A stretch of 64,000 nt of DNA from Agitococcus lubricus (GTDB lineage Bacteria; Pseudomonadota; Gammaproteobacteria; Pseudomonadales; Moraxellaceae), in contig NZ_QAON01000004.1 in NCBI RefSeq assembly GCF_003051055.1, forward strand, positions 213,351 through 277,350, in the 5' to 3' direction. Below the pieces are notes generated by a model. That model did no database searches. It was not told the DNA's origin and worked only from the letters and a program-made list of their open reading frames with translations. The position numbers and the translations under genes were made by a program. Positions within the stretch are counted from its first letter, which is position 1. Each line of letters opens with the position of its first letter. Of the stretch, positions 18,774 to 28,800 are shown one piece after another.

Positions 18774-19535
18774 TTACGCTAACCAAATGACTGAGGCCAT
18801 ACGGCCAGTGATTTGGTCGCGGCGATACGAAAAAAATCTATCTTGGTCAGTGACGGTACATAACCCCCCGCCACTAATCATACCAATACCTGCCTTCATG
18901 AGTCGCTGTCGTGCTAACTCATAGATATCTGCTAAATATTTGCCATTCGCTTGGGCAACAAACGCACTGGCAGCCATTTTATCGGCTTTCACAAAAACAT
19001 CTCGCACGTCGGCACCCACTTCAAAGGTATTTGCACCAATGGCAGGGCCGAGCCAGCACATGACTTCCGCAGGGGTGGTGAATCTTGCCAGTGTATTTTC
19101 CAAAATACCATTAGACAAACCGCGCCAACCTGCATGTGCTACTGCAACACGATTGCCATTTTGGTCACAAAAAAAGACGGGCAAACAATCGGCTGTCATC
19201 ACTACACACGGCAAACCACGGTGTGTGGTTGTCACTGCATCGGCTTCAGGAACGGTTTGCGCACGACGCTTCGGTTCACTAAAGGCATCTACCACGTCTG
19301 TACCATGTACCTGCTGTAGCCATTGTGGGGGACCACAGGGTGCAATTTCGTTGAGCGCACACAATAATTTGCGACGATTTTCTACAACCGTACTTGCCAC
19401 ATCACCCACATGAAACGCCAAATTAAAACTGTCATAGGGTGTTGTACTATGTCCGCCAGCACGGGTGGTGACAATTGCACGTACATTGGCAGGTGCAGGC
19501 CAATCGGGCATTAAAAACGAGTCGGCTAAACTCAT
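18774..19535 (-). CDS. pgeF: Peptidoglycan editing factor PgeF (YfiH/laccase-domain)
   Basis: A 253-aa member of the YfiH/DUF152 family. In E. coli it removes wrongly incorporated L-Ser from UDP-MurNAc peptides, keeping the muropeptide sequence correct. Landmarks are VTTRAGGHS near the N-terminus, QQVHGTDVV, TADCLPVFFCD with the zinc Cys, HAGWRGLSNGILENTL and the final FSYRRDQITGRMA. Length matches the family. GGAAGG precedes the ATG. In enterobacteria it lies directly between rluD and clpB; here it keeps that order and strand but is separated from both. It is followed by the flavodoxin and rhodanese genes. Confidence 0.93.
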   Translation of the reverse strand: MSLADSFLMPDWPAPANVRAIVTTRAGGHSTTPYDSFNLAFHVGDVASTVVENRRKLLCALNEIAPCGPPQWLQQVHGTDVVDAFSEPKRRAQTVPEADAVTTTHRGLPCVVMTADCLPVFFCDQNGNRVAVAHAGWRGLSNGILENTLARFTTPAEVMCWLGPAIGANTFEVGADVRDVFVKADKMAASAFVAQANGKYLADIYELARQRLMKAGIGMISGGGLCTVTDQDRFFSYRRDQITGRMASVIWLA

Positions 19536-19596
19536 AGACAGCCTTCCTTAGAACGACAATAGATGACAAGCTATTGACCAAATCAGGGTCAGATTT

Positions 19597-19615
19597 TAGG
19601 AGCATGATGCTCCTA
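19597..19615 (-). terminator. Hairpin overlapping the pbpC stop codon
   Basis: TAGGAGC and GCTCCTA pair around a 5-nt loop, and the stem includes the pbpC stop codon. No U-run follows on the minus strand, so it may only protect the message end ahead of pgeF. Confidence 0.35.
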
Positions 19616-21724
19616 CGGTTTCACTACCTTACCACGAACTTCAAAACGAATGTCAGCACGTGTCTGACCAGAATGTGTTTTCAGTTGCAAATGATAGTGC
19701 CCACGTTGGGGTTGCCAAGCATAATCTTGCTCTGCTTGAGCCAAATACTGGTCATTTAACCAAAACGCTAAATGCTCCCCCCCGACGTGTGCCTTAAAAA
19801 ACACTTTTTGACGGGCGACAGGCATATCGGGGTCAAGGGCGATGATAGTACCATGTGCAGGATAGATTATTTGTGGAATTGTGTCTGCTTGATAACTAAT
19901 TTGTTGTTGGCCAGTCCCTTCAAGAAACCATTCAAGATAACTTGGCTGATTAAACCCTGTAAACTGGACTTGCATCTGTTGTAGCGTGGCGGGCGCAACC
20001 GGTGCGGGCATTGCCATTTGGTCCTGATGCAAATAATGCATAATGTCAAACCAAATGGGGGCAGCGCCCGTAATCCCTGACACATCACGCATTGGTAAAC
20101 CCTGCATATTGCCCACCCATACCGCAACGGTATAGGTTTGAGAAAAGCCTATACACCAGTTATCACGCATATCTTTGCTGGTACCCGTTTTGACCGCTGT
20201 CCAAAAAGGAGTGGCCAAGGGATTTTCAAAACCAAAACTTAAACTGCGCGCTTGGCGGTCACTTAAAATATCACTGACAATAAAACTACTCCCCGACGAC
20301 CATAACGGCGCTGTGGGGACTGGCGTATCGTGTGGCAATGTCAGAAATAAGGGGTTACGCTGCCCTGCATTGGCTAAGGTGCGATAAGCATTCGCTAATT
20401 GCCATAAACTCACATCTGACCCGCCTAAGGCTAAGGCATTGCCATAATAGTCGGGTTGTTGCTCAAGACTAAAGCCTAAGTCTTTTAATAATTGCCAAAA
20501 ACTAGTCAAACCTACTTGCTGAAGCGTTAACACCGCGGGCACGTTTAACGAACTGGCTAATGCAGTTCTCACCGTCACTGCGCCCTTAAAATCTTTTTCG
20601 TAGTTTTGTGGCACGTATAAACCTAATTCGGTACTGATGTTGACAGGCTTATCGTCCAAGACAGAGGCGGCTGTTAAGCGTTGCTGGTCGATGGCTAAGG
20701 TATATAAAAATGGCTTTAAGGTAGAACCAGCTTGCCTTAAGGCTTGTACACCATCTACCCATTGACTTTCTTGGTCTAAACCACTGTTGGCCACATACGC
20801 CAATACCTCACCTGTGGCATTATGAATCACCAACACAGCACCTGCATTGGCTTGTTGGTGCACTAAACTGCGGAGTTGACTCACTAAGGTCTGATAAGCA
20901 AACTGTTGTAATGACGCATCTAGGCTGGTGCGTAGGTCTTGATGGGCTTCTGATAACAAACGAGCGGCCAAACTGTCGATATCGGGTTGCATGGCAAACG
21001 GTAGTTGTCGGCGGTGCAATTGAGTTTCTACCAACAAACGCATGCGCGTACAGTCTGCCGTAAAACCCGCTTGGGCTAATTGACAAACACGTTGTTTAAG
21101 ACGGGCATAATTGGCATTAGGTGCCGCCAATAAGGCGACCAAAACCAGACTCTCATCACGGTCTAAACCACGCGGCCATTTATCAAATAAGGCTAAACTG
21201 GCGACACTCACGCCCTGTAAATCACCACGCCAAATCACTAGGTTGAGATAGGCTTCCAATATTTGTGCTTTTGTCCATTGCCGCTCTAGTTGTTTAGCTG
21301 CCCAAATTTGCTGCCATTTTTTACTGACTGTACGTCCACCGCTTTGCCAACTCAGCGTGTTATCTAACAGAGCAACCAGTTGCATACTTATCGTACTGGC
21401 GCCACGGGCTTTTTGCCCCGTTAAATAACTGATCGCCGAACGACTCACCGCGCCCCAATCGACACCATGATGCTGATAAAAATCTCTGTCTTCAACAAAT
21501 AATAAGGCATCGATTAACGCGGGTGACACGTCGTCTAAGGCTGTCCACTCAAAGCGATGTTGTTGTTTATTGAGACGTTGATAACTTAATACGTGGCCAT
21601 GTCGGTCTAATAAACGGGCATAAGAAGATTGCCATTGTTGTTTGACTTGTTCAAAACGGGGGAGTTGGGCGGCCTGAACGATTTGACAAGCAATCGTCAA
21701 AAGTAACACTAACAGCCAACGCAT
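19613..21724 (-). CDS. pbpC: Penicillin-binding protein 1C
   Basis: A 703-aa bifunctional peptidoglycan synthase of the PbpC class, a little shorter than the E. coli protein. After an N-terminal signal/anchor comes the GT51 glycosyltransferase with catalytic Glu78 in EDRDFYQHHGVDW and RGASTISMQL. The transpeptidase has SxxK in GSTLKPF (near 333) and KTGTS (near 512). A C-terminal BiPBP domain covers about 620-703. It starts 1 bp after the PtuB-like stop codon; its nearest GAGG lies 12 nt from the ATG, so translation may depend on coupling. PbpC is usually paired with alpha-2-macroglobulin, which here lies 4 kb upstream beyond inserted genes. Confidence 0.93.
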   Translation of the reverse strand: MRWLLVLLLTIACQIVQAAQLPRFEQVKQQWQSSYARLLDRHGHVLSYQRLNKQQHRFEWTALDDVSPALIDALLFVEDRDFYQHHGVDWGAVSRSAISYLTGQKARGASTISMQLVALLDNTLSWQSGGRTVSKKWQQIWAAKQLERQWTKAQILEAYLNLVIWRGDLQGVSVASLALFDKWPRGLDRDESLVLVALLAAPNANYARLKQRVCQLAQAGFTADCTRMRLLVETQLHRRQLPFAMQPDIDSLAARLLSEAHQDLRTSLDASLQQFAYQTLVSQLRSLVHQQANAGAVLVIHNATGEVLAYVANSGLDQESQWVDGVQALRQAGSTLKPFLYTLAIDQQRLTAASVLDDKPVNISTELGLYVPQNYEKDFKGAVTVRTALASSLNVPAVLTLQQVGLTSFWQLLKDLGFSLEQQPDYYGNALALGGSDVSLWQLANAYRTLANAGQRNPLFLTLPHDTPVPTAPLWSSGSSFIVSDILSDRQARSLSFGFENPLATPFWTAVKTGTSKDMRDNWCIGFSQTYTVAVWVGNMQGLPMRDVSGITGAAPIWFDIMHYLHQDQMAMPAPVAPATLQQMQVQFTGFNQPSYLEWFLEGTGQQQISYQADTIPQIIYPAHGTIIALDPDMPVARQKVFFKAHVGGEHLAFWLNDQYLAQAEQDYAWQPQRGHYHLQLKTHSGQTRADIRFEVRGKVVKP

Positions 21725-21725
21725 A

Positions 21726-22316
21726 CTAAAGCGCAGCCTCTAGAAAAAATCGATAATTAAAATCATCTAGCATATCGCCCTCATGAGGACGAAATGCGTG
21801 TAACTCTTTAAGACGCGCTTTACAACGCTCTAGTTTATTTAATTGATATAAGTTAATGGTAATCTCTGCGCGCTGCTGATGAGATTGACTCGCTATTGAT
21901 GATGGCTGTATTTCACCTGTCCTAAAACTCACTTGAAAATAGTGATAAAACTGATAAGTTGGCTCATCAGGTTTTAATAAGCTCTCATCAAATTGTGCTA
22001 ATTTCTCTGACTGACATACGTCACAACAAGAAAACAAGTTATCCCATACATAAGCCAATTGAGGAAAAGACTCTTTAGGACGAAAATGCTCTATGGTTTT
22101 TCGACTTTCTACCCCTAATGCCCCATCGCAAAAGGCACAATTATGTTGAGTCATGCTCATTAATTGTTCTTTAGCGCAACTAAAACACGTTTTGGAGTCA
22201 CGCCATACAAATTTATAGGATGGACTCTCTTGCACTTTTGCCACATAGTCCGCATTCCATTGGTACTCTTTTTTTTGCCAACACTCAGGTGCAGCCATCC
22301 TTGTTAATTTACGCAA
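21726..22316 (-). CDS. Septu-like HNH endonuclease (PtuB type, TIGR02646)
   Basis: A 196-aa HNH nuclease with a Cys-rich zinc frame: CAFCDG, then TIEHFRPK, then WDNLFSCCDVCQSEK. These are the two CxxC pairs, the catalytic His and the Asn of TIGR02646-type proteins. In Septu and related systems this nuclease works with the ATPase encoded just upstream. I choose a TTG start at 22316 because GAGGA sits 8 nt before it. The next ATG (22298) has AAGG directly abutting it, too close. It overlaps the ATPase gene by 8 bp, so the pair is coupled. No reverse transcriptase is nearby, arguing against a retron. Confidence 0.85.
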   Translation of the reverse strand: MRKLTRMAAPECWQKKEYQWNADYVAKVQESPSYKFVWRDSKTCFSCAKEQLMSMTQHNCAFCDGALGVESRKTIEHFRPKESFPQLAYVWDNLFSCCDVCQSEKLAQFDESLLKPDEPTYQFYHYFQVSFRTGEIQPSSIASQSHQQRAEITINLYQLNKLERCKARLKELHAFRPHEGDMLDDFNYRFFLEAAL

Positions 22317-23619
22317 GGTCTATATCCTCATTCATTAAACGCGATAATTGTCTTAATTCACGTGCAACAATCGCCTTAACTTCTTCACCTTTATCAAACA
22401 ACTTTGCTGCAATTGCTAATAATTGTGTTTTATCGGCAGGCTGTTTGTTATTCATATAAGATTGACGATACTGATAAAACTGATTTAAATCTTGCTCTAT
22501 TTCTTCACCAAAATCTTTATCTATATCAAAAATTTCATTCAAAATTAATGCGTAACTTTTAGCAGGATTTGATTTAATGGCTTTAATTTCTGAAACTTTT
22601 TCGCCTTGTTCGGGGAGTTTATAAATCCACGCATCTTCTACCGAACCGACCACAAACGGCGAATGAGTAGAAGCAAAAATTTGGGCATTGGGTAGTAGTT
22701 TTTGTACCGCAGGCAAAATTCGGCGTTGCCATTTAGGATGTAAATGAATATCTATTTCATCTAAAAATAAAATAATATTTTGGTCAAAAATACTTCGTTG
22801 CTGTGCCCACGGAATACTATCTAAACGTACCGCTAAATCAGCCACCCAACTAATCACCGACTTTAAGCCATCAGGCAATACCTCAAAATCTAACACTCGA
22901 TTATTAAGGCTAATTTTTACCGTTAACGGTGAGCGTTGAATCTTGAATTTAATCTCTAACTGACAAATATCAAAAATAAATTCTTCTATTTGTTTGACGG
23001 CATATTGATAGTTTTGTGCTGCTTGTTTGTCACCCTCCACTTCTGCCAATGCTGCCGAAGATAAACTGTTTAAAATCCATTGAGCGATTAAATTGGTATC
23101 GGTATTGCCTGTAAACGATAAGGCATTTTCAAAAGGTGATTTTTGGATATTTTCAATACTGTGGGTGCTGATATTTTCTAAAGTACGACGACCTGAATAG
23201 GCAAAAGCCATAATAGGGGCTAAACAAGTATCTATTAGTGATATATTTTGCTTTATATGATGATATAAACCTAATATTTTAGATTGTTCAAAATAATATT
23301 CTTTTACTAAATGTAATCTTACATCTGTCTTTTGATTAAAACGTATCAGCTCTTTATTAAAATTTATGTTAATAACAGCATAGTCATCTTGTCGAAAACG
23401 TTTAGCTAACAAATCGTTATCAGCTGGATATTTATCAAAAATACTTGCCAACGCATACAACAAGGTACTTTTGCCGCAACCATTTGCCCCTGTAAATAAA
23501 TGAATTTCTGCCTTTTTTTGGTCAGCCTCAGTCGATTCAATGGGAGGAAAATCAATTTTCACCTCATCAAATACACCAATATTTTTTAAGGCAATCGACT
23601 CAATACGATATTCGGTCAT
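22309..23619 (-). CDS. Septu-like ABC-type ATPase (PtuA type)
   Basis: A 436-aa SMC/ABC-like ATPase. Walker A is GANGCGKST (residues 44-52). YSGRRTLEN lies mid-protein. Walker B is ILFLDEIDIHLHPKWQ (about 280), with the switch His in ASTHSP. There is no Toprim domain, so it is not an OLD nuclease. With the HNH gene it forms a two-gene unit matching Septu anti-phage systems; immunity is inferred from the pairing. The start at 23619 has GGTGGA upstream. The gene is visibly more AT-rich than its neighbours, suggesting transfer. Its leader overlaps the terminator of the preceding ligase gene. Confidence 0.85.
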   Translation of the reverse strand: MTEYRIESIALKNIGVFDEVKIDFPPIESTEADQKKAEIHLFTGANGCGKSTLLYALASIFDKYPADNDLLAKRFRQDDYAVININFNKELIRFNQKTDVRLHLVKEYYFEQSKILGLYHHIKQNISLIDTCLAPIMAFAYSGRRTLENISTHSIENIQKSPFENALSFTGNTDTNLIAQWILNSLSSAALAEVEGDKQAAQNYQYAVKQIEEFIFDICQLEIKFKIQRSPLTVKISLNNRVLDFEVLPDGLKSVISWVADLAVRLDSIPWAQQRSIFDQNIILFLDEIDIHLHPKWQRRILPAVQKLLPNAQIFASTHSPFVVGSVEDAWIYKLPEQGEKVSEIKAIKSNPAKSYALILNEIFDIDKDFGEEIEQDLNQFYQYRQSYMNNKQPADKTQLLAIAAKLFDKGEEVKAIVARELRQLSRLMNEDIDLA

Positions 23620-23635
23620 GTTATCCACCAATAAA

Positions 23636-23665
23636 AAGAGGCAAACCATTGCTAGTTTGCCTCTT
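23636..23665 (-). terminator. Terminator after the first acyl-CoA ligase, inside the ptuA leader
   Basis: A perfect 11-bp stem (AAGAGGCAAAC with GTTTGCCTCTT, 8-nt loop) is followed on the minus strand by TTTTTAT. It ends transcription of the ligase gene 41 bp past its stop codon, yet finishes only 17 nt before the PtuA-like start codon. Confidence 0.8.
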
Positions 23666-23705
23666 AGTTTATCGACTTAGTTAGCACCCATAAAGATGCA
23701 AACTA

Positions 23706-25403
23706 TTATTCCCAAATCACTTTTTGTTTTTGGGCAACCCATTGCTCACCATGTTTTAAGTAGCGGTCTTCAATGATGTTACGTTTAATTTTCATGGTGG
23801 GGGTTAAGAAGCCATTTTCCATCGTCCATTGGTCTTTAACTACCACAATATAATCTAAGACTTCATGGTCTTCTAAGGTGCTATTGACACTCTTTAACAA
23901 GTCTTTGAATTCGTTAGTTAAGGTCTCTTTATCCAATTGACCGTTCGCTAACTCTTTAGTGGCATCTAAAGACAACATAAACAAGGCGAAGGGTTGTGGC
24001 TCACCCGACCCTGTCACACACACCACTTCGACTTTGGGGTGGTTATTGAGTTTGTTTTCAATCGGGACAGGTGCAACATATTTACCCTTACTGGTCTTAA
24101 ATAACTCTTTAACCCGACCTGTAATGCGTAAACGACCTTTTTCATCAATTTCGCCACGGTCGCCTGTTTTGAAGTAGCCATCATCGGTCATTTCTTCCGC
24201 CATTTTGTCTGGCATTTTATAATAACCAATCATTTGTGCAGGGCTTTTGACCTGAATTTCACCGTTATCCGCAATACGCTGCAACACACCAGGGTTTACT
24301 GAACCCACGTAGCCGACACGCACTTCACCAGGTTTGCAAGCGTGTGAATAGGCAAAGTTTTCGGACATACCATACACATCCAATAACTCTAAACCTAAAC
24401 TACGGTACCACTCAATAATCTGTGGTGGCAACGGCGCAGAACCTGTTAAGGCGACACGCACATGATTCATCCCTAACTGCGTTAAGACTTTTTTCTTGAC
24501 GATTTTATTTAGGATAGGAATGTTAAATAACAGTTTTTGTTTTTTGGGCGGTAACTTCTCGTTGACGCCTAAATAGAACTTCGTCCATAAACGCGGTACA
24601 GAGAAGAAAATTGTCGGTTGAGCGCGTTGTAAATCTTTTTGGAAGGTCTCTAAACCTTCGGAGAAGAAGATATGGAAACCAAAGAATAAAGACATGGTTT
24701 CAACGGCGGCACGTTCGGCAACGTGTGCGAGTGGCAAATACGACAACATCCGTTCGTTGCTGGTAAAGCCCCAAATTTGCTCCATACCGCTGGTAATGAC
24801 AATCATGGTGCGGAAGCTGTGTAACACACCTTTGGGTTTACCTGTACTGCCAGAGGTATAAACAATAGTCGCAATGTCGTCTAATTCGGGTAAAACGGGA
24901 TTTTTGAGTGGTTCTGTCTTGCTAACAATATCATTCCATTGTGGTTGTGCCGACAGCTCTGGTGGCGATAGAGGTGCAGCAATAACGGGCAATCCTTGAG
25001 GAATAACCGTTTTAATTTCTTTCCAACCGTCTGCTTTACCGTCCATTTTGCCAACAATTAATAATTTGGCTTCGCTGTGCTCAAAAATATACTCAGCTGT
25101 TTCAGCATTTAATGTGGGATATAGCGGCACGGTCACATGGCCAGACATCCAAATCGCGAGGTCAGCCATAATCCAATGCGCGGAGTTGCGACCCAATAAG
25201 GCGATATTACTTTTAGGTGGTAAATTCAGGGTTTGGATATAGTTCGCAATACGACGAACTTCATCACCTACTTGTTGCCATGTGTAGTTTTTAACATCGC
25301 CATTACCAAAAGGTTGGGTTAAATAAATGGCACTGGGGCTTTTCTTTTCCCAATACAACAAACAATGTAGTAGGGTCTTTTTTTCTGCGTTGGCCATTAC
25401 CAT
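23706..25403 (-). CDS. Long-chain acyl-CoA synthetase (AMP-binding)
   Basis: A 565-aa adenylate-forming enzyme that would join a fatty acid to CoA at the expense of ATP. The P-loop-like YTSGSTGKPKG is near residue 185. VYGMSE, FKTGDRGEIDEKGRLRITGR and the C-terminal hinge and Lys region (KELFKTSKGKYV) follow in order. The overall plan resembles long-chain FadD15/FAA-type enzymes. No signal peptide; it is cytoplasmic or peripheral. GAGGA lies 8 nt before the ATG at 25403. It is flanked by the terminator above and a 416-bp gap, so it is probably monocistronic. It sits between A2M and pbpC, usually neighbours. Confidence 0.92.
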   Translation of the reverse strand: MVMANAEKKTLLHCLLYWEKKSPSAIYLTQPFGNGDVKNYTWQQVGDEVRRIANYIQTLNLPPKSNIALLGRNSAHWIMADLAIWMSGHVTVPLYPTLNAETAEYIFEHSEAKLLIVGKMDGKADGWKEIKTVIPQGLPVIAAPLSPPELSAQPQWNDIVSKTEPLKNPVLPELDDIATIVYTSGSTGKPKGVLHSFRTMIVITSGMEQIWGFTSNERMLSYLPLAHVAERAAVETMSLFFGFHIFFSEGLETFQKDLQRAQPTIFFSVPRLWTKFYLGVNEKLPPKKQKLLFNIPILNKIVKKKVLTQLGMNHVRVALTGSAPLPPQIIEWYRSLGLELLDVYGMSENFAYSHACKPGEVRVGYVGSVNPGVLQRIADNGEIQVKSPAQMIGYYKMPDKMAEEMTDDGYFKTGDRGEIDEKGRLRITGRVKELFKTSKGKYVAPVPIENKLNNHPKVEVVCVTGSGEPQPFALFMLSLDATKELANGQLDKETLTNEFKDLLKSVNSTLEDHEVLDYIVVVKDQWTMENGFLTPTMKIKRNIIEDRYLKHGEQWVAQKQKVIWE

Positions 25404-25819
25404 TCTATAGTTCCTCTATATATGCCACACTTTACCGTAGGTGGCTGTCTTGGGGATGTCCCTGACTGGGTAGCACTTTTATATTGAGCGTTTGTGGACT
25501 CAACATGTGAGTAGGCCTGCCACACTAAGGGTAGCTTAGCTGCCATATCCACCGTTCATAACGGTCTTATGCCGACTAAACACACCAAGTTCAAACCTGT
25601 GCGTACATGCTACTTGCTAACGATGTTGAAGAACAAAATGCCTAAGTGCTACGTTTAGGGACTGATAATTCGTAAAAATTAGGACGGTGAAAGACTATCA
25701 TTGCTGACGACTTCCGAAAAGAGTTAATCGTTAAGCGAATATGTCGTAATCTTGTATTTTGTCTACTCAAGCCTACCTCAGCGCGTGCATAGCCCGTACC
25801 ATGACGGGCGATGATTGCA
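25404..25819. other. Gene-free stretch between acyl-CoA ligase and A2M
   Basis: No coding frame is seen in these 416 bp. A perfect palindrome, ACCGTT-CAT-AACGGT, at 25551-25565 lies about 150 bp upstream of the ligase start and could be an operator. A 6-bp hairpin (GCCCGT with ACGGGC, 25792-25809) follows the A2M stop codon. Confidence 0.5.
25551..25565. promoter_or_regulatory. Palindrome upstream of the acyl-CoA ligase gene
   Basis: ACCGTT and AACGGT form a perfect inverted repeat around CAT. Its symmetry and place in the ligase promoter region suggest a repressor site, but no regulator is encoded nearby. Confidence 0.3.
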
Positions 25820-28800
25820 CTATGGCTTCACTTCAATATCTGCATTTGGGCTTAAACCAAAGACATCTTCGGCATACATCGCTTCTACTCGTGTTGCAGG
25901 GAGCTTAAAAACACCTGCTTGGTTAAAGCGAACGACATAACTGCTTTGCCATGTCGCTTTATACGGCAAATATTGATAATAAGCACGGTAAGCATCTGCG
26001 GCATATTCCACATATACAGGCCACCAATCATTCGCACTATTATTAAGAAGCTGGCTATCGCGTTTCAAACCGCGCCCCAATAACGTTGCGCCCGCAGGAA
26101 TGGGGTCATTGACCACCACCCAGCCCATATCTTGACCTGCATCCATGCGTAATTCTACACGCGCCACATCCCCTACATGCCACTCCCCTTTCACTTTTTG
26201 GGTGACAGGTACTAGGTTTTTTTGGATGCTATAGCCACGATTCATGGCTTGTGTAATCGGGATTCGGGCTGCCGTTGAGACTCTTAACCACGGTTTGCCC
26301 TGTCCTTCATGTGTCACGGTCAAGTTTGTGTTGTTGGTTGGCCAATCAAATACCACGGCTGAGGCTTTCGCTTGTTGGGCTTGTTGTTGCAAGACATCAT
26401 TTGCTTGGCTGATAGGCCATTGATAGCGTTGTTGCTGTGCGGCTAAGGTCAGTTGTGTTTGACCAGTTATCACCTCGCTCGTTTCATTAAACCGTGTCAA
26501 CACAAACCCAGCCCATAAATTGGCTTGTGTGCTATACCAATGCCCTTGTTGCTGCTGACGCACCAAACCGCGAACTAACAAGGGAAGCTCTTGTTGCCAC
26601 TGAGCTTGATTGAGTATGGCTAAAATTAAACGGGCTTGTAAGAGACTCTGACTGTCATACCACCACCAACGCGCACGGTCATTTTCTAAGATGGCATACG
26701 TGCCACCCATTTGTTTGATTTTACTACGCAATAAATTTTCGACCTCGGCCAAACGCTCTTTGCGTTGGCTCAAATTAGGCGCATGTTGTAGTAACTCCAA
26801 ATAATCTATCAGCAAGTGGGTTGGCCATTTTTTTGGCTCCAAACGCAAATTATCTAACATAGTTGGCTTGAATGTGCCATATTGCGCCAAGATACTTGCG
26901 ACTTCTAATTGTCGTTGTATGCCGTCAAATTGAGGCTCAAATATCCAGTGCTTATAAAGCTCATTGGCCAACTTTCCCTGTACATAGGCTTGTAAAGCGG
27001 TGAGCATTTTTTGTCGACTATCGACGGGAATTGGCCAGTTTAAGGCTTTCGCAACACGTAAAATATGTGCTGTTAAAAAGGGAGAACCCGCACTTTCATA
27101 CTGTGTAGCGTAAAACTGAGCCAAGCCATCACGGTCTAAATACGTGGGTAAATCGGCCATGAGTGAGTCCCATAAAGCACGGTCTTGTAAACCTGCGGCT
27201 TTGGTGGTCTTTTGTTCTAAACAGCCATAAGGATACTGCTTAAACCATGCTTTAATCGGTTCTAACGTGCCACCTAAGCTGGCTTGTAAATCGACTTGTA
27301 CTTCGCCACCTGTCAAGGCGTTGGCAGGTAACGGTGCGATAGGCATAGTCCGTGTGTTCTCGTTGACTTGGGTAAGACTCGCTTGTAACACTTGTAACGG
27401 AATTGCAGGCAAGACGGTTTGGCTTACAAGCACGTTGTCTTGATAGGCTTGACCCTGTGCGCTTGCTTTCCAATCAATACGCGTTTGACCTTGTGGGACA
27501 GTGACAGGCACAGTGACTAATTGTGAGCTATTGGCTGCGAGGGTCAGTGTGTGTTGCGTTGGCTGTGCTATGCCCGTTTGTTGTAGCATCAGGGTCACAG
27601 TTTGTACTTGTTCGGTACTATTACGCACAGTCCATTCGGCTTGATACTGGTCTCCCTCACGCACGACCGTTGGCAAGCCACTCACCACTTGCAATTCTTG
27701 ACGACTGTTAATGCTATGGCTGCCTGTACCAAACTGCTCCTTGCTACTGGCAATCGCGATAATTTTGAAACGGGTTAGCGCATCATTGAGTGGCACAGTA
27801 AATTGCACACGCCCCTGTGTATCCACTGCTTTGCTGGCTTGCCATAGTAATAAGGTGTCAAATAATTCACGCGTTGCGCCACCGCGTCCACCACCCCCAC
27901 CCGACGGCAAGGCTTTTTTACCAAAATGACGTTTGCCTACCACTTGCAGTTGATTGGTGGCTGTTTCCATGCCATACGCCCGTTCTAACATCATCGTTGG
28001 CAATACCTCCCATGTGTCATTATCGGCGAGCTCCAATAAGGCTTCATCAACCACGGCTAAGGTCACTTCGGTATTCGCAGGCAAACTTTGACGACCTTTA
28101 GCCGCTAGAACTTGTACGCTGACCTGTGCTTGCTCACGCGGGCGATATTGATTTTTATCGCTACTGACTTGTACGCCCAGTTGATATGGCTGCCAATCGA
28201 CCTTGAGTGCGGCAATCCCCAACTTAAAGGCGGGTTTCCCTAAATCGACCAATGCGGTTGGCTGCACTTCTTGATTACGACCACGAATCACTAAGGCAGA
28301 TACGTAGACGTTCGGGGCATACTCGCCTTTGATAGGCACGCTAATTATCGGGTCTTTACCTGCTAAGGTGGTGACAAAGCTGTCTATCACGCCATCACGC
28401 TCTACCGCTACCAACGCCGTTGCCTCACGAAAGGGCATGCGCACTTGTAAACGCGCCGTGTCACCTGTTTGATAGACTTTTTGGTCGGGTAAGATATCAA
28501 TACGGTCATCATTGCCTTGGTCAAACCACCAATCGTCATCCCCACCCACCCACACACTGGTACTTGTACTGAGTTGACGGCCTTGATTGTCGGTTGCAGT
28601 CGTCACAATTTGCACTTCACCTGATTTTTTTAGGGGTAGACGACAGGTCAATCGGCCTTGAGCATTGGTTTGTTGGCCACAGTTTAGCGGCAAGTCTTGT
28701 TCGACCCGTTGCGTGTCATAGGCATAATACCCTCCAATCGTGCGTTTACGATGGCTTTCATAACGGATTTGTTTAGCCGTAATCTGTAAGGGTGTATGGG

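Noticed and set aside
21726..23619. Retron with Septu-like effectors.
   Set aside because: No reverse transcriptase gene or msr/msd-like structure is seen nearby.
22309..23619. OLD-type nuclease (Gabija-like).
   Set aside because: The ATPase lacks a Toprim domain and has no helicase partner.
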